The position numbers and the translations under genes are program-made. Below, piece after piece: positions 20,750 through 26,001 of a stretch of 27,304 bases of DNA. Under the pieces are notes generated by a model. It was given only the letters and a program-made list of their open reading frames with translations, did not search any database and was not told where the DNA came from. Origin of the DNA: a virus; the IMG/VR virus record IMGVR_UViG_3300034062_004334, positions 1-27,304 of that record; one strand, 5' to 3'. Positions within the stretch are counted from its first letter, which is position 1. The number at the start of each line of letters is the position of its first letter.

Positions 20750-21157
20750 ATGAACGATGTGATGTTGTTTGGTTCGATTGCTACGATTGTTGTTTGCTGC
20801 CTCGCTATGTTTGCTGTGTATGGCATCTATGGTGGTGCTTATGGTTCTCTCTCTACCGCAAGGCCAGGAGAGTTCTATAACTTTGAATATCTTCAGCCTA
20901 ACGCTGGTGATCCCGAGCGTTTTCTGGCAAAGGTACTGAGTGTTCATATTCTCGACGAAAATGCTATTCGCAGACTCAATGCTCGTAGCAACTATCGTCG
21001 CCATGATAGCCAGTTTGTGCGTACCAATCATCTGGTAACGTGCCAGACTGCCGATGGTAAGATTCGCAACTTCTATGCTGAGCGTACGGTGAACTGCCGT
21101 AGGCCATTGCTGGCTGGTGCAGCATTCAAGACCGGCTTGGCTAGTCTTCTCTTCTGA
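20750..21157 (+). CDS. membrane-anchored hypothetical protein (135 aa)
   Basis: One N-terminal membrane segment (FGSIATIVVCCLAMFAVYGI, about 7-26) precedes a soluble domain with RARSNYRRHD-like basic stretches (RRLNARSNYRRHDSQFVRT) and QTADGKIRNFYAERTVNCRR. The second half looks like a conserved small phage domain, but I cannot name it. AAAGGG lies before the ATG. It probably faces the cytoplasm or periplasm at the inner membrane. Confidence 0.75.
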   Translation: MNDVMLFGSIATIVVCCLAMFAVYGIYGGAYGSLSTARPGEFYNFEYLQPNAGDPERFLAKVLSVHILDENAIRRLNARSNYRRHDSQFVRTNHLVTCQTADGKIRNFYAERTVNCRRPLLAGAAFKTGLASLLF

Positions 21158-21179
21158 TTTTCTCGTGTTGGTGAAAAGG

Positions 21180-21316
21180 GTTCTCGCTCTAAGTTCTTGT
21201 ATCCCAAGAGTTTAGGGCGAGGCCCGCCGCACGGTTTTGACGTAAAGTCTTATCTGCCATAGACTTAGAAAAATCTCAAGCATTCTATTGACAAAACCCG
21301 ATACTGACAGTATATT
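21180..21316 (+). promoter_or_regulatory. regulatory module copy 12 with promoter (class II boxes)
   Basis: A long hairpin begins CTCGCTCTAA and closes with TTTAGGGCGAG (21183-21221), with CTTG/CAAG inside. GGCCCGCCGC, GACGTAAAGTCTTATC and TAGACTTAG follow. The promoter is TTGACA (21288-21293), N17 with CCGATACTG, and TATATT (21311-21316). Boxes are in the swapped form (AAGAGTTTA then TAAAGTCTTA). Confidence 0.8.
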
Positions 21317-21349
21317 GGCGACTGCTAACCAATCACACTTGGTGAAATC

Positions 21350-21817
21350 ATGTGTCCTATTAGCAGTATCAACGTAGAGGCTATTTCTTCCATCAACCTA
21401 AAAGGTAGGGGAGGAAAAGAGCAGATGCTTCATGATATTCTCACACGGAATAGTGGCTGGAAAAGAGATAGCCATATTCTGTATGATTATTCCAATGATT
21501 TGTTGGGATGTTTGGTCGAATGTAAAAAGCAACAGGACTTGCAATGGATTGACCCTAGTAAGTATCATGATATAACTGATGAACAGAAGCATATTGTGTT
21601 CTTGTTTCTGGTGATTAGCAAGAACGGAACTGTTGATATTGCGTTTACTGTGCGGGTTGGTGAGTTTGTTGACCGGATTTGGACAAGCGAACATATTAAG
21701 GATGCTTGGGAATATATTCAGAAGTATCCGAAAGATCAGATTAAATCGTCTGTGAAGGTGCGGACGTTCTATAAGAATAATCAAGATATTATCACTACAG
21801 TTTATAAGAGGGTATGA
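21350..21817 (+). CDS. possible PD-(D/E)XK nuclease (155 aa)
   Basis: The segment SHILYDYSNDLLGCLVECKK has an acid followed by an 'E-C-K' (E-x-K) on a beta strand, the core of the PD-(D/E)XK nuclease fold, and is preceded by a Gly/Lys-rich helix (GRGGKEQMLHDILTRNSGW). The remainder is alpha/beta with FLFLVISKNGTVDIAF. If correct, it would be a small restriction-like or repair nuclease. No specific family is recognised. The ribosome site is weak. The stop overlaps the next start (ATGA). Confidence 0.6.
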   Translation: MCPISSINVEAISSINLKGRGGKEQMLHDILTRNSGWKRDSHILYDYSNDLLGCLVECKKQQDLQWIDPSKYHDITDEQKHIVFLFLVISKNGTVDIAFTVRVGEFVDRIWTSEHIKDAWEYIQKYPKDQIKSSVKVRTFYKNNQDIITTVYKRV

Positions 21818-21972
21818 TGTATAAGATTGGCAATATTGTTCATGATATTATACAGGATGAGGATGTGATTATTATTGATGTATCGGATAAAACTAATCCT
21901 CCTATGTATCTTGTATTGAATCATGCTGACGATCAGTATTATGTATCGGGGGATGATATTGTGTTGACCTAA
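21814..21972 (+). CDS. small SH3/KOW-like protein (52 aa)
   Basis: ATG 21814 overlaps the previous stop. MMYKIGNIVHDIIQDEDVII, then PPMYLVLNHADDQYYVSGDD, follows the same barrel pattern as the products at 15233-16457 ('IG..V...', a central 'MY.V' strand). It is acidic. The codons are more AT-rich than those of the relatives, suggesting older divergence. The function is unknown. Confidence 0.7.
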   Translation: MMYKIGNIVHDIIQDEDVIIIDVSDKTNPPMYLVLNHADDQYYVSGDDIVLT

Positions 21973-22085
21973 AGTGTTTGTGGATAAGAGTTTAGGACAA
22001 TGGTGGGCGGCCCGATTTGATATAAAGTCTTATGGCATAAGGACTAAAGTTTATGCTTGACAATGCCGATATCATCTAGTAGAAT
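21969..22085 (+). promoter_or_regulatory. regulatory module copy 13 with promoter (class II boxes)
   Basis: The hairpin CCTAAA/TTTAGG (21969-21974 with 21991-21996) includes the stop codon of the upstream gene. GGGCGGCCCG, GATATAAAGTCTTATG and AAGGACTAAAG follow. The promoter is TTGACA (22057-22062), N17 with CCGATATCATC, and TAGAAT (22080-22085). This is the shortest copy. Confidence 0.8.
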
Positions 22086-22091
22086 GATGGG

Positions 22092-22247
22092 ATGAATACT
22101 TCATATTGCTATGCTGCCTTTTCATGGCGTGTTTTTCAAAATAATCGTTTTGTTGGTTATGTTGTTGCGTTTAGCCAGTATGACGCTTATAATAAGGCTC
22201 GTGATAAGTATGGCGATTATATCTGGTTAGAAAGAGTAATCGGTTAG
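22092..22247 (+). CDS. hypothetical protein from a leaderless message (51 aa)
   Basis: ATG 22092 is 7 bases after the -10 box with no room for a ribosome site. MNTSYCYAAFSWRVFQNNRF is followed by a Tyr/Asp-rich part (SQYDAYNKARDKYGDYIW). Its stop is 2 bases before the tRNA-Glu. No family is recognised. Confidence 0.65.
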   Translation: MNTSYCYAAFSWRVFQNNRFVGYVVAFSQYDAYNKARDKYGDYIWLERVIG

Positions 22248-22249
22248 AT

Positions 22250-22321
22250 GGCCCCATTGTATAACGGCTAGTACGCCACCCTTTCACGGTGGAGATCGGA
22301 GTTCGATTCTCCGTGGGGTCA
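22250..22321 (+). tRNA. tRNA-Glu(UUC)
   Basis: It folds as a normal 72-base tRNA: acceptor GGCCCCA/TGGGGTC, D-arm GTAT/GTAC, anticodon arm CCACC-CTTTCAC-GGTGG with anticodon TTC, variable AGAT, and T-arm CGGAG-TTCGATT-CTCCG. CCA is not encoded. It is downstream of the 51-aa gene in the same transcript. It serves as a control for the abnormal tRNA-like RNAs at 23.5-24.1 kb. Confidence 0.95.
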
Positions 22322-22331
22322 TTTGTTTCTG

Positions 22332-22412
22332 CTAATCCTTCGGATTTGGGCGGCGTGGGCGTAGTCAGCCAAAGTTTGTGGTCTTGACAACCGATAATAG
22401 AAGTAGTAGAAT
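22332..22412 (+). promoter_or_regulatory. hairpin, GTAGTCAGC element and promoter, copy 2
   Basis: A hairpin AATCC-TTC-GGATT (22334-22346) after the tRNA is followed by TGGGCGGCGTGGGC, GTAGTCAGC (22361-22369) and AAAGTTT. TTGACA is at 22384-22389, N17 has CCGATAATAG, and TAGAAT is at 22407-22412. The whole block recurs at 26785-26866. Confidence 0.85.
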
Positions 22413-22418
22413 CGCATT

Positions 22419-22622
22419 ATGGAAGTGAAAGCAAAACAGAACGCTCGCAAGTGGACAAAAGAGCGTTTGAAACGACATCCTGGCTTGTGGGAAGTTGAGC
22501 AGGAAGAAAAGTTTGTGACTTGTTGGCCGGGCGAATCGGCTATTATGCTGAAAAATACAACTGATGGTTGGAGTGGTTGGTTTCCGGTGGTGGATATTGA
22601 AATCATAAGGAAAGAAAAATGA
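22419..22622 (+). CDS. hypothetical protein from a leaderless message (67 aa)
   Basis: ATG 22419 lies 7 bases after the -10 box, with no ribosome site, so translation is probably leaderless. The start MEVKAKQNARKWTKERLKRH is strongly basic. A Trp-rich beta part follows (VTCWPGESAIMLKNTTDGWS). The stop overlaps the next start. It might bind nucleic acid. Confidence 0.7.
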   Translation: MEVKAKQNARKWTKERLKRHPGLWEVEQEEKFVTCWPGESAIMLKNTTDGWSGWFPVVDIEIIRKEK

Positions 22623-22825
22623 TTGCTTGTGAGACCGAACATGATAAGATGATGGCCGAAATCATGGTATTTACCCAAACGATTGTGGGTGTGGCCGAAA
22701 TGCGGTCTGTGCCCGCTACTGTGCGGGCTGAGACTATTATGATGGCCGAGAGAATCTTTCATGGGTTGATTATGAAAAAGATGTTGGAAAAGTGTGTGGA
22801 AAAGTCTATTCCCTGCAATAACTGA
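22619..22825 (+). CDS. hypothetical helical protein (68 aa)
   Basis: ATG 22619 overlaps the previous stop, with AAGGAAAG upstream. The protein is nearly all helical and Met-rich (MIACETEHDKMMAEIMVFTQ, MMAERIFHGLIMKKMLEKC). It could form a helical bundle or dimer. No family is recognised. Confidence 0.75.
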   Translation: MIACETEHDKMMAEIMVFTQTIVGVAEMRSVPATVRAETIMMAERIFHGLIMKKMLEKCVEKSIPCNN

Positions 22826-22832
22826 GGAAAAT

Positions 22833-23345
22833 ATGCCAAACTGGTGTTTGAACAACTTGACCGTTGAGCATGAAGATAGTGCTATGATTGACCGATTTGT
22901 GAACGCTTACAATGCTGGTAAGGCTTGTAATGAGTTTCTGCCTATGCCCGAAGGTATTGGTGATGGCTGGTATGATTGGTGCATAAACAACTGGGGAACT
23001 AAGTGGGATATTGGTGCTGATATTGGTACAGAAAAAGAAGAATGGCATGGGCTGAAGGCTACTAGAGTTGGAAATCAAGTGACTTGTTCGTTTGATAGTG
23101 CTTGGGCTCCTCCTGTTGGATTGTATGAAAAACTGGTAGAGTTGGATTATAATGTTCGTGCTACATACTTTGAGCCGGGAATGGCCTACTGTGGCATTTG
23201 GGATAATGGTATTGACAACTATATTGAATATGGTGATATTGTTACTTTGTCATGCACGATTGACAAGCGTGATGTCATTCCTGTAGCATTGTGGAATGAG
23301 TATGGTATGGACGAGTTCTTTGAGGATGATGAGATAGAAGCCTAA
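22833..23345 (+). CDS. DUF1281 (YubB/Api92-like) protein (170 aa)
   Basis: The start MPNWCLNNLTVEHED and the core PMPEGIGDGWYDWCINNWGT (about 37-56), with KWDIGAD and SFDSAWAPPVGLYEKL, are the signature of DUF1281-type proteins found on plasmids and phages, which have a ferredoxin-like fold and no known activity. The length is normal. The acidic tail ends DEFFEDDEIEA. TGAGGAAA lies before ATG 22833. Family assignment is from the motif pattern. Confidence 0.85.
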   Translation: MPNWCLNNLTVEHEDSAMIDRFVNAYNAGKACNEFLPMPEGIGDGWYDWCINNWGTKWDIGADIGTEKEEWHGLKATRVGNQVTCSFDSAWAPPVGLYEKLVELDYNVRATYFEPGMAYCGIWDNGIDNYIEYGDIVTLSCTIDKRDVIPVALWNEYGMDEFFEDDEIEA

Positions 23346-23499
23346 ACGGAAAGGTTCGCTCTAAGTTCTTGACTACCAAGAGTTTAGGGCAAACCGCCGC
23401 GGCCGGGTTCGACGCAAACTCTTGTGTTGTATAGACTTGCATCAAAAAAGATTTTTTCAAGGAATGGTGCTTGACAGACCGATAATAGGAGTGTAGAAT
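23343..23499 (+). promoter_or_regulatory. regulatory module copy 14 with promoter (mixed boxes)
   Basis: The hairpin GTT.GCTCTAA/TTTAGGGC.AAC (23354-23394) with inner CTTG/CAAG is followed by CCGCCGCGGCC, GACGCAAACTCTTGTG, TAGACTTGC and AAAAAAGATTTTTTCAAG. The promoter is TTGACA (23471-23476), N17 with CCGATAATAG, and TAGAAT (23494-23499). It drives an RNA, not a protein gene. Confidence 0.85.
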
Positions 23500-23514
23500 A
23501 CGAGAGTAAGACAT

Positions 23515-23600
23515 GGCGGGTGTAGCGTAATGGTAGCGCGTGTAAAATCGTTGGCAGAGATCTACTGTCTACACGAAATGGTTCGATCCCATTCCCCGCC
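23515..23600 (+). ncRNA. tRNA-like RNA 1, abnormal anticodon arm
   Basis: The acceptor GGCGGG/CCCGCC, a D-arm GCGT-AATGGTA-GCGC and a T-arm AATGG-TTCGATC-CCATT are tRNA-like. The anticodon region is not. GTGTA (23540-23544) pairs with TACAC (23570-23574), and between them AAATCGTT bulges out before a second stem GGCAG/CTGTC with loop AGATCTA, which lacks U33. The linker before the D-arm is one base too long. A promoter lies 16 bases upstream, and the next promoter begins 3 bases after its end. It may be an intron-like, decayed or specialised tRNA. Confidence 0.55.
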
Positions 23601-23602
23601 CC

Positions 23603-23630
23603 TTGACAAATAGAAAACATAGTGTAGAAT
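23603..23630 (+). promoter_or_regulatory. promoter TTGACA-N16-TAGAAT
   Basis: TTGACA (23603-23608) and TAGAAT (23625-23630) sit between tRNA-like RNAs 1 and 2. The initial transcript (ACGATAGTAAGACATGGC) is almost identical to that of RNA 1, so the promoter-leader unit was duplicated. Confidence 0.85.
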
Positions 23631-23645
23631 ACGATAGTAAGACAT

Positions 23646-23743
23646 GGCTAGAGTACGCGAAGTGGGACTTCGAATAGGGTCACCCCTATTGTATGATGAT
23701 CACATACCAGCCGTTCGACTCGGCCCTTTGCCTCTAGTCACCA
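23646..23743 (+). ncRNA. tRNA-like RNA 2 with extra hairpin, encoded ACCA end
   Basis: The 8-bp acceptor GGCTAGAG/CTCTAGTC is followed by ACCA. Inside lie, in order, hairpins CGAAGT-GGG-ACTTCG, AATAGGG-TCAC-CCCTATT, GTATG-ATGATCA-CATAC (a 7-base loop with U33 and GAT at the anticodon position) and GCCG-TTCGACT-CGGC (a T-arm loop). The second hairpin is additional to a tRNA, and seven extra bases separate the T-arm from the acceptor. It has its own promoter and the same leader as RNA 1. It may be an aberrant Ile(GAU)-type tRNA or a mimic. Confidence 0.55.
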
Positions 23744-23900
23744 ACGAAAATCCGATTCATTCGGTGTGCTACCCTCCATAATGAGATCATAGCCTATATT
23801 GGTGACACAATACAAACTTCCGTGGGTCCATGCGACGGGACTAGATTAGGATAAGCCATTACGATAAACCCTATGGCTGCTACGCTCATGCAGCGTGGGG
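23744..23900. other. ORF-free segment with inverted repeats
   Basis: No gene is supported. TTGGTGAC (23799-23806) is a perfect complement of GTCACCAA at the 3' end of tRNA-like RNA 2 (23737-23744). Hairpins CCGA-TTCAT-TCGG, TTCCGT/ACGGGA (23818-23840) and GCTGC/GCAGC (23876-23894) follow; the last is just before the next promoter and may act as a terminator. TTCCGTGGG and GATTAGGATA recur at 24189 and 24229. Confidence 0.45.
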
Positions 23901-23928
23901 TTGACAGCGGGCTTATACGCTGTATAGT
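23901..23928 (+). promoter_or_regulatory. promoter TTGACA-N16-TATAGT
   Basis: TTGACA (23901-23906) and TATAGT (23923-23928) lack the CGATA motif. They lie about 50 bases before tRNA-like RNA 3, and a GGAT-GGC-ATCC hairpin lies in between. Confidence 0.75.
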
Positions 23929-23975
23929 AGTGCTAATCTATGGGGGATGGCATCCTCACCACGAGTAATACAATA

Positions 23976-24111
23976 CGGGAGTAAAAGTCGTTCCCTTTGT
24001 AAGACTGATCATCTTACTAGGTAAATAGACCCATATGGTACGCAAAGATAACTAACGCTGGCGCCAGCAAACCTATCTTTGCGGGTGGTTCGATTCCTCT
24101 ACTCTCTTCCA
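23976..24111 (+). ncRNA. tRNA-like RNA 3 with giant variable region, CCA end
   Basis: GGGAGT (23977-23982) pairs with ACTCTC near the 3' end, and CCA is encoded at 24109-24111. The D-arm AAAG-TCGTTCC-CTTT lacks GG in its loop. The anticodon arm TAAGA-CTGATCA-TCTTA (24000-24016) is canonical, with GAT (Ile) and U33. About 65 bases then replace the variable loop, including a perfect 9-bp stem GCAAAGATA/TATCTTTGC (24042-24050 with 24074-24082). The T-arm has loop TTCGATT and one mismatch. It is the most tRNA-like of the three, yet about 60 bases too long. Confidence 0.55.
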
Positions 24112-24282
24112 TACAACCAGTAACCGTCGCCAAGAGCCAGACCAGAGCGGGTCTTGTGTGCTAGCAATGCCCGCTTTGCAGGGAGGATTTCCGTGGGCGG
24201 TTTCCACAGTTCCCTACTGATTAGGATAGACTGATAGGTAATAGAATCGGGGCGTAAAAGATTCGCTGGTAAAATAAAAAGG
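24112..24282. other. ORF-free segment with inverted repeats
   Basis: No gene is supported. AGACC/GGGTCT, AGCGGG/CCCGCT and GTGG/CCAC pairs are visible. TTCCGTGGG (24189-24197) and GATTAGGATA (24229-24238) repeat sequences at 23818 and 23844. GAATC/GATTC (near 24244-24264) may form a last hairpin. It could be the remainder of a longer structured transcript from the promoter at 23901. Confidence 0.4.
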
Positions 24283-24419
24283 GGTTCGCTCTAAATGCTT
24301 ACGCTGTAAGAGTTTAGGGCAAACTGCCGTGGCCGGATTCGTCGTAAAGTCTTATGCGACAAAGACTTAGGATTCTTAAAGAAAAGCCTATTGACAATCC
24401 GATAATAGTAGTGTAGAAT
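24283..24419 (+). promoter_or_regulatory. regulatory module copy 15 with promoter (class II boxes)
   Basis: The hairpin GTTCGCTCTAA/TTTAGGGCAAAC (24284-24324) with inner CTTAC/GTAAG is followed by CCGTGGCC, GTCGTAAAGTCTTATG, AAGACTTAGG and an AT tract. The promoter is TTGACA (24391-24396), N17 with CCGATAATAG, and TAGAAT (24414-24419). Confidence 0.85.
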
Positions 24420-24441
24420 GGTAGCACAAGGAGAGACGAAG

Positions 24442-24708
24442 ATGCTTGGAACACGATTTGCGTTTTCTGACAGGGTTACTCGTACTGTTAGTGCTGACGG
24501 ACAGGATGTGACGTTCTCTGGAGAGTGTTTGTTCGATAATCATCCGTTCAGTATCACTACCAAAATGAGAGATGCTAATCGCTGGATCAACGGCGAAAGT
24601 ATCCAAAACTGTTTTCCGCATCTTAGTGCGGATGATCGTGAGATTCTGTTGTCTGGTATTAGCCCTAATCATTGGAATACACTGTTTCCGCCGGAGGATG
24701 AAGAATGA
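24442..24708 (+). CDS. hypothetical protein (88 aa)
   Basis: ATG 24442 follows AAGGAGAGACGAAG; the upstream in-frame ATG overlaps the -10 box. MLGTRFAFSDRVTRTVSADG and DVTFSGECLFDNHPFSITTK suggest a beta-rich first half. The second half is helical (RDANRWINGESIQNCFPHLS) with an acidic end. It is coupled to the next gene. No family is recognised. Confidence 0.75.
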   Translation: MLGTRFAFSDRVTRTVSADGQDVTFSGECLFDNHPFSITTKMRDANRWINGESIQNCFPHLSADDREILLSGISPNHWNTLFPPEDEE

Positions 24709-24875
24709 GTGATCCATATTGGACATTTCCGCAGTTTCCTGAGAATAATACTTGGGAGATTCGTTATTTATGTTGGAGAGCGTGTGGTGAAACCAGAGAA
24801 CATAGCACACGACTTGCTAACGAAGGCTATATGCCTGCCTCTTGGTGGATGCTTTATAGGGATGATGGGAGATAG
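24705..24875 (+). CDS. hypothetical protein (56 aa)
   Basis: ATG 24705 overlaps the previous stop as ATGA. The frame reads MSDPYWTFPQFPENNTWEIR..., with WRACGETREHSTRLANEGYM and an end WWMLYRDDGR. A longer frame in another phase exists here but lacks coupling or a ribosome site. It is Trp-rich and polar. No family is recognised. Confidence 0.65.
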   Translation: MSDPYWTFPQFPENNTWEIRYLCWRACGETREHSTRLANEGYMPASWWMLYRDDGR

Positions 24876-24878
24876 ATT

Positions 24879-25007
24879 ATGGAAAATGAAATGAAAGAAG
24901 AAAAGACTGTCCCTCTCAAAGAAATAGTGTCATTTGAGATTTGGCAAACTATTTTTGAGAAGATGATGGAGAGGGAAGAGCAGAGATGGGAGGGAGAGGA
25001 ACAATGA
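24879..25007 (+). CDS. small acidic helical protein (42 aa)
   Basis: ATG 24879 lies 3 bases after the previous stop. MENEMKEEKTVPLKEIVSFE, then IWQTIFEKMMEREEQRWEGE, is Glu-rich and helical, perhaps a coiled coil. GGGAGA lies before the ATG. The stop overlaps the next start. The function is unknown. Confidence 0.6.
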   Translation: MENEMKEEKTVPLKEIVSFEIWQTIFEKMMEREEQRWEGEEQ

Positions 25008-25228
25008 CCGTTTCCGAACTGATTGAGCAGTTGAAGAACTATCCGGGTGATATGCGGGTATTGACTCTTGGGTATGAGGGTGGGTATAATGATACTCGAC
25101 TCAGTACCGATGAGGTTGTATTCAACTTCTCAAAGAATGATGCTTGGTATTATGGGTCTCATGAGAGTGTAAGGTTTACGGATAATGATAGTGGTACACA
25201 GTGTTTGATTATTACGAGGGCAAAATGA
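25004..25228 (+). CDS. phage hypothetical protein, MTVSELIEQL type (74 aa)
   Basis: The opening MTVSELIEQLKNYPGDMRVL, followed by GYEGGYNDT, matches a small, common phage protein pattern ('M.V.ELI..L...P.D..V...GYEGG') of unknown function. The C-terminal half is beta-rich. ATG 25004 overlaps the preceding stop and has AGGA upstream. It would be a soluble protein. Confidence 0.8.
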   Translation: MTVSELIEQLKNYPGDMRVLTLGYEGGYNDTRLSTDEVVFNFSKNDAWYYGSHESVRFTDNDSGTQCLIITRAK

Positions 25229-25431
25229 ACTGGCATTATGGTAATCCTATTGGGGAAGGACAATATCTTTGTTGTGTGATTGGCTATCGATATCCTGTCG
25301 TTACCGATTGGCATGATGGAGCATGGGGTAAATGGCATACAGGCAGAGAGAAGACATGGGTTCCTCTTGATGAAGAACAAGTTCTATGCTATATTGGTTT
25401 TGATGAGATTCCTATGCCGGAGGGTTGGTGA
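25225..25431 (+). CDS. hypothetical protein (68 aa)
   Basis: ATG 25225 overlaps the previous stop. MNWHYGNPIGEGQYLCCVIG and DWHDGAWGKWHTGREKTWVP show a Trp/Gly-rich beta protein. The end VLCYIGFDEIPMPEGW resembles DUF551-like small phage proteins, which often end in 'W...P.P'. The assignment is tentative. Confidence 0.75.
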   Translation: MNWHYGNPIGEGQYLCCVIGYRYPVVTDWHDGAWGKWHTGREKTWVPLDEEQVLCYIGFDEIPMPEGW

Positions 25432-25610
25432 TGAAAACTGAAACTCTTGAACTAACTAAGGTTGAACTTGATTATCTCCTTAGTATTGTTCATGAACATA
25501 TTGACTCTGGTGTTTCATGGGGCAATCATGCTCAGTTTGTAAAGATGCAAAACAGGGTTTTGGAAAAGATTGAGGAAGCATACGATATGGCTTTTGGTCA
25601 TAAAACGTAA
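25431..25610 (+). CDS. hypothetical protein (59 aa)
   Basis: The start shares one base with the previous stop (TGATG), with GGAGG upstream. MKTETLELTKVELDYLLSIV and MQNRVLEKIEEAYDMAFGHK are helical. The stop TAA already belongs to the conserved start of module 16. No family is recognised. Confidence 0.75.
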   Translation: MKTETLELTKVELDYLLSIVHEHIDSGVSWGNHAQFVKMQNRVLEKIEEAYDMAFGHKT

Positions 25611-25743
25611 AGCCTTGAAGCGTAACACTTTACGCCAAGGCCCGCCGCCAGCGTTTGACGTAAACTCTTACGTCATAAAGACTTGTAACACAAAAGATTT
25701 TTTCAAGAATATCGCTTGACAATACCGATAATAGTGGTAGAAT
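25608..25743 (+). promoter_or_regulatory. regulatory module copy 16 with promoter
   Basis: The hairpin at 25612-25641 is identical to that of copy 8, and the match continues with two changes through GACGTAAACTCTTACGTC, where the box itself forms a perfect 7-bp stem. AAGACTTGTAAC and AAAAGATTTTTTCAAG follow. The promoter is TTGACA (25716-25721), N16 with CCGATAATAG, and TAGAAT (25738-25743). Confidence 0.85.
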
Positions 25744-25761
25744 AGCAGCATAAGGAGAACC

Positions 25762-25999
25762 ATGATGAACGATGATCAAATGAAAGGCTATCTTCGCCTA
25801 CTGGCAGGATGAAACGTATTTTGAGTTTGGGGATTTTCTACAGAAGTATTCTTTGCCAAACTTTGCTGAAACCCATATAGGGTGGCATGAGGCGGCAAAC
25901 GAAGTGATGCATGAGCCGTTTGGCCTTCAAATGCCAAAACTGGTAGTGTGTCCTAAAAATGGTTCTATTATGCCAGAGTATTATCTGCAAAAGGAATAG
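25762..25999 (+). pseudogene. frameshifted small gene (two overlapping frames)
   Basis: ATG 25762, with AAGGAG upstream, starts a 16-codon frame that stops at 25812. A well-formed frame without its own start (KAIFAYWQDETYFEFGDFLQ...) runs from 25784 to the TAG at 25999. Removing one G from AAAGGC near 25784-25787 would join them as MMNDDQMKAIFAYWQDETYF. This may be a recent frameshift mutation, a sequencing error or a +1 programmed shift. The joined product would be about 78 residues, with no recognised family. Confidence 0.6.
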
Positions 26000-26001
26000 G
26001 T

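Noticed and set aside
14540-20826. Many long minus-strand frames opposite the right-arm genes (for example 15366-15809, 15671-16384, 19588-20076, 19862-20461)
   Set aside because: They cross modules and promoters, translate to Ser/Arg/Cys-rich junk and lack ribosome sites; they are shadows of the plus-strand genes and repeats.
23515-24111. tmRNA or group I intron in the tRNA-like cluster
   Set aside because: No tag-coding frame with alanine-type G-U pair and no long catalytic intron core could be recognised; the insertions are only about 8-65 bases.
24709-24894. 61-codon frame MIHIGHFRS...
   Set aside because: It is out of phase with the ATGA-coupled 56-codon frame at 24705 and has no ribosome site.
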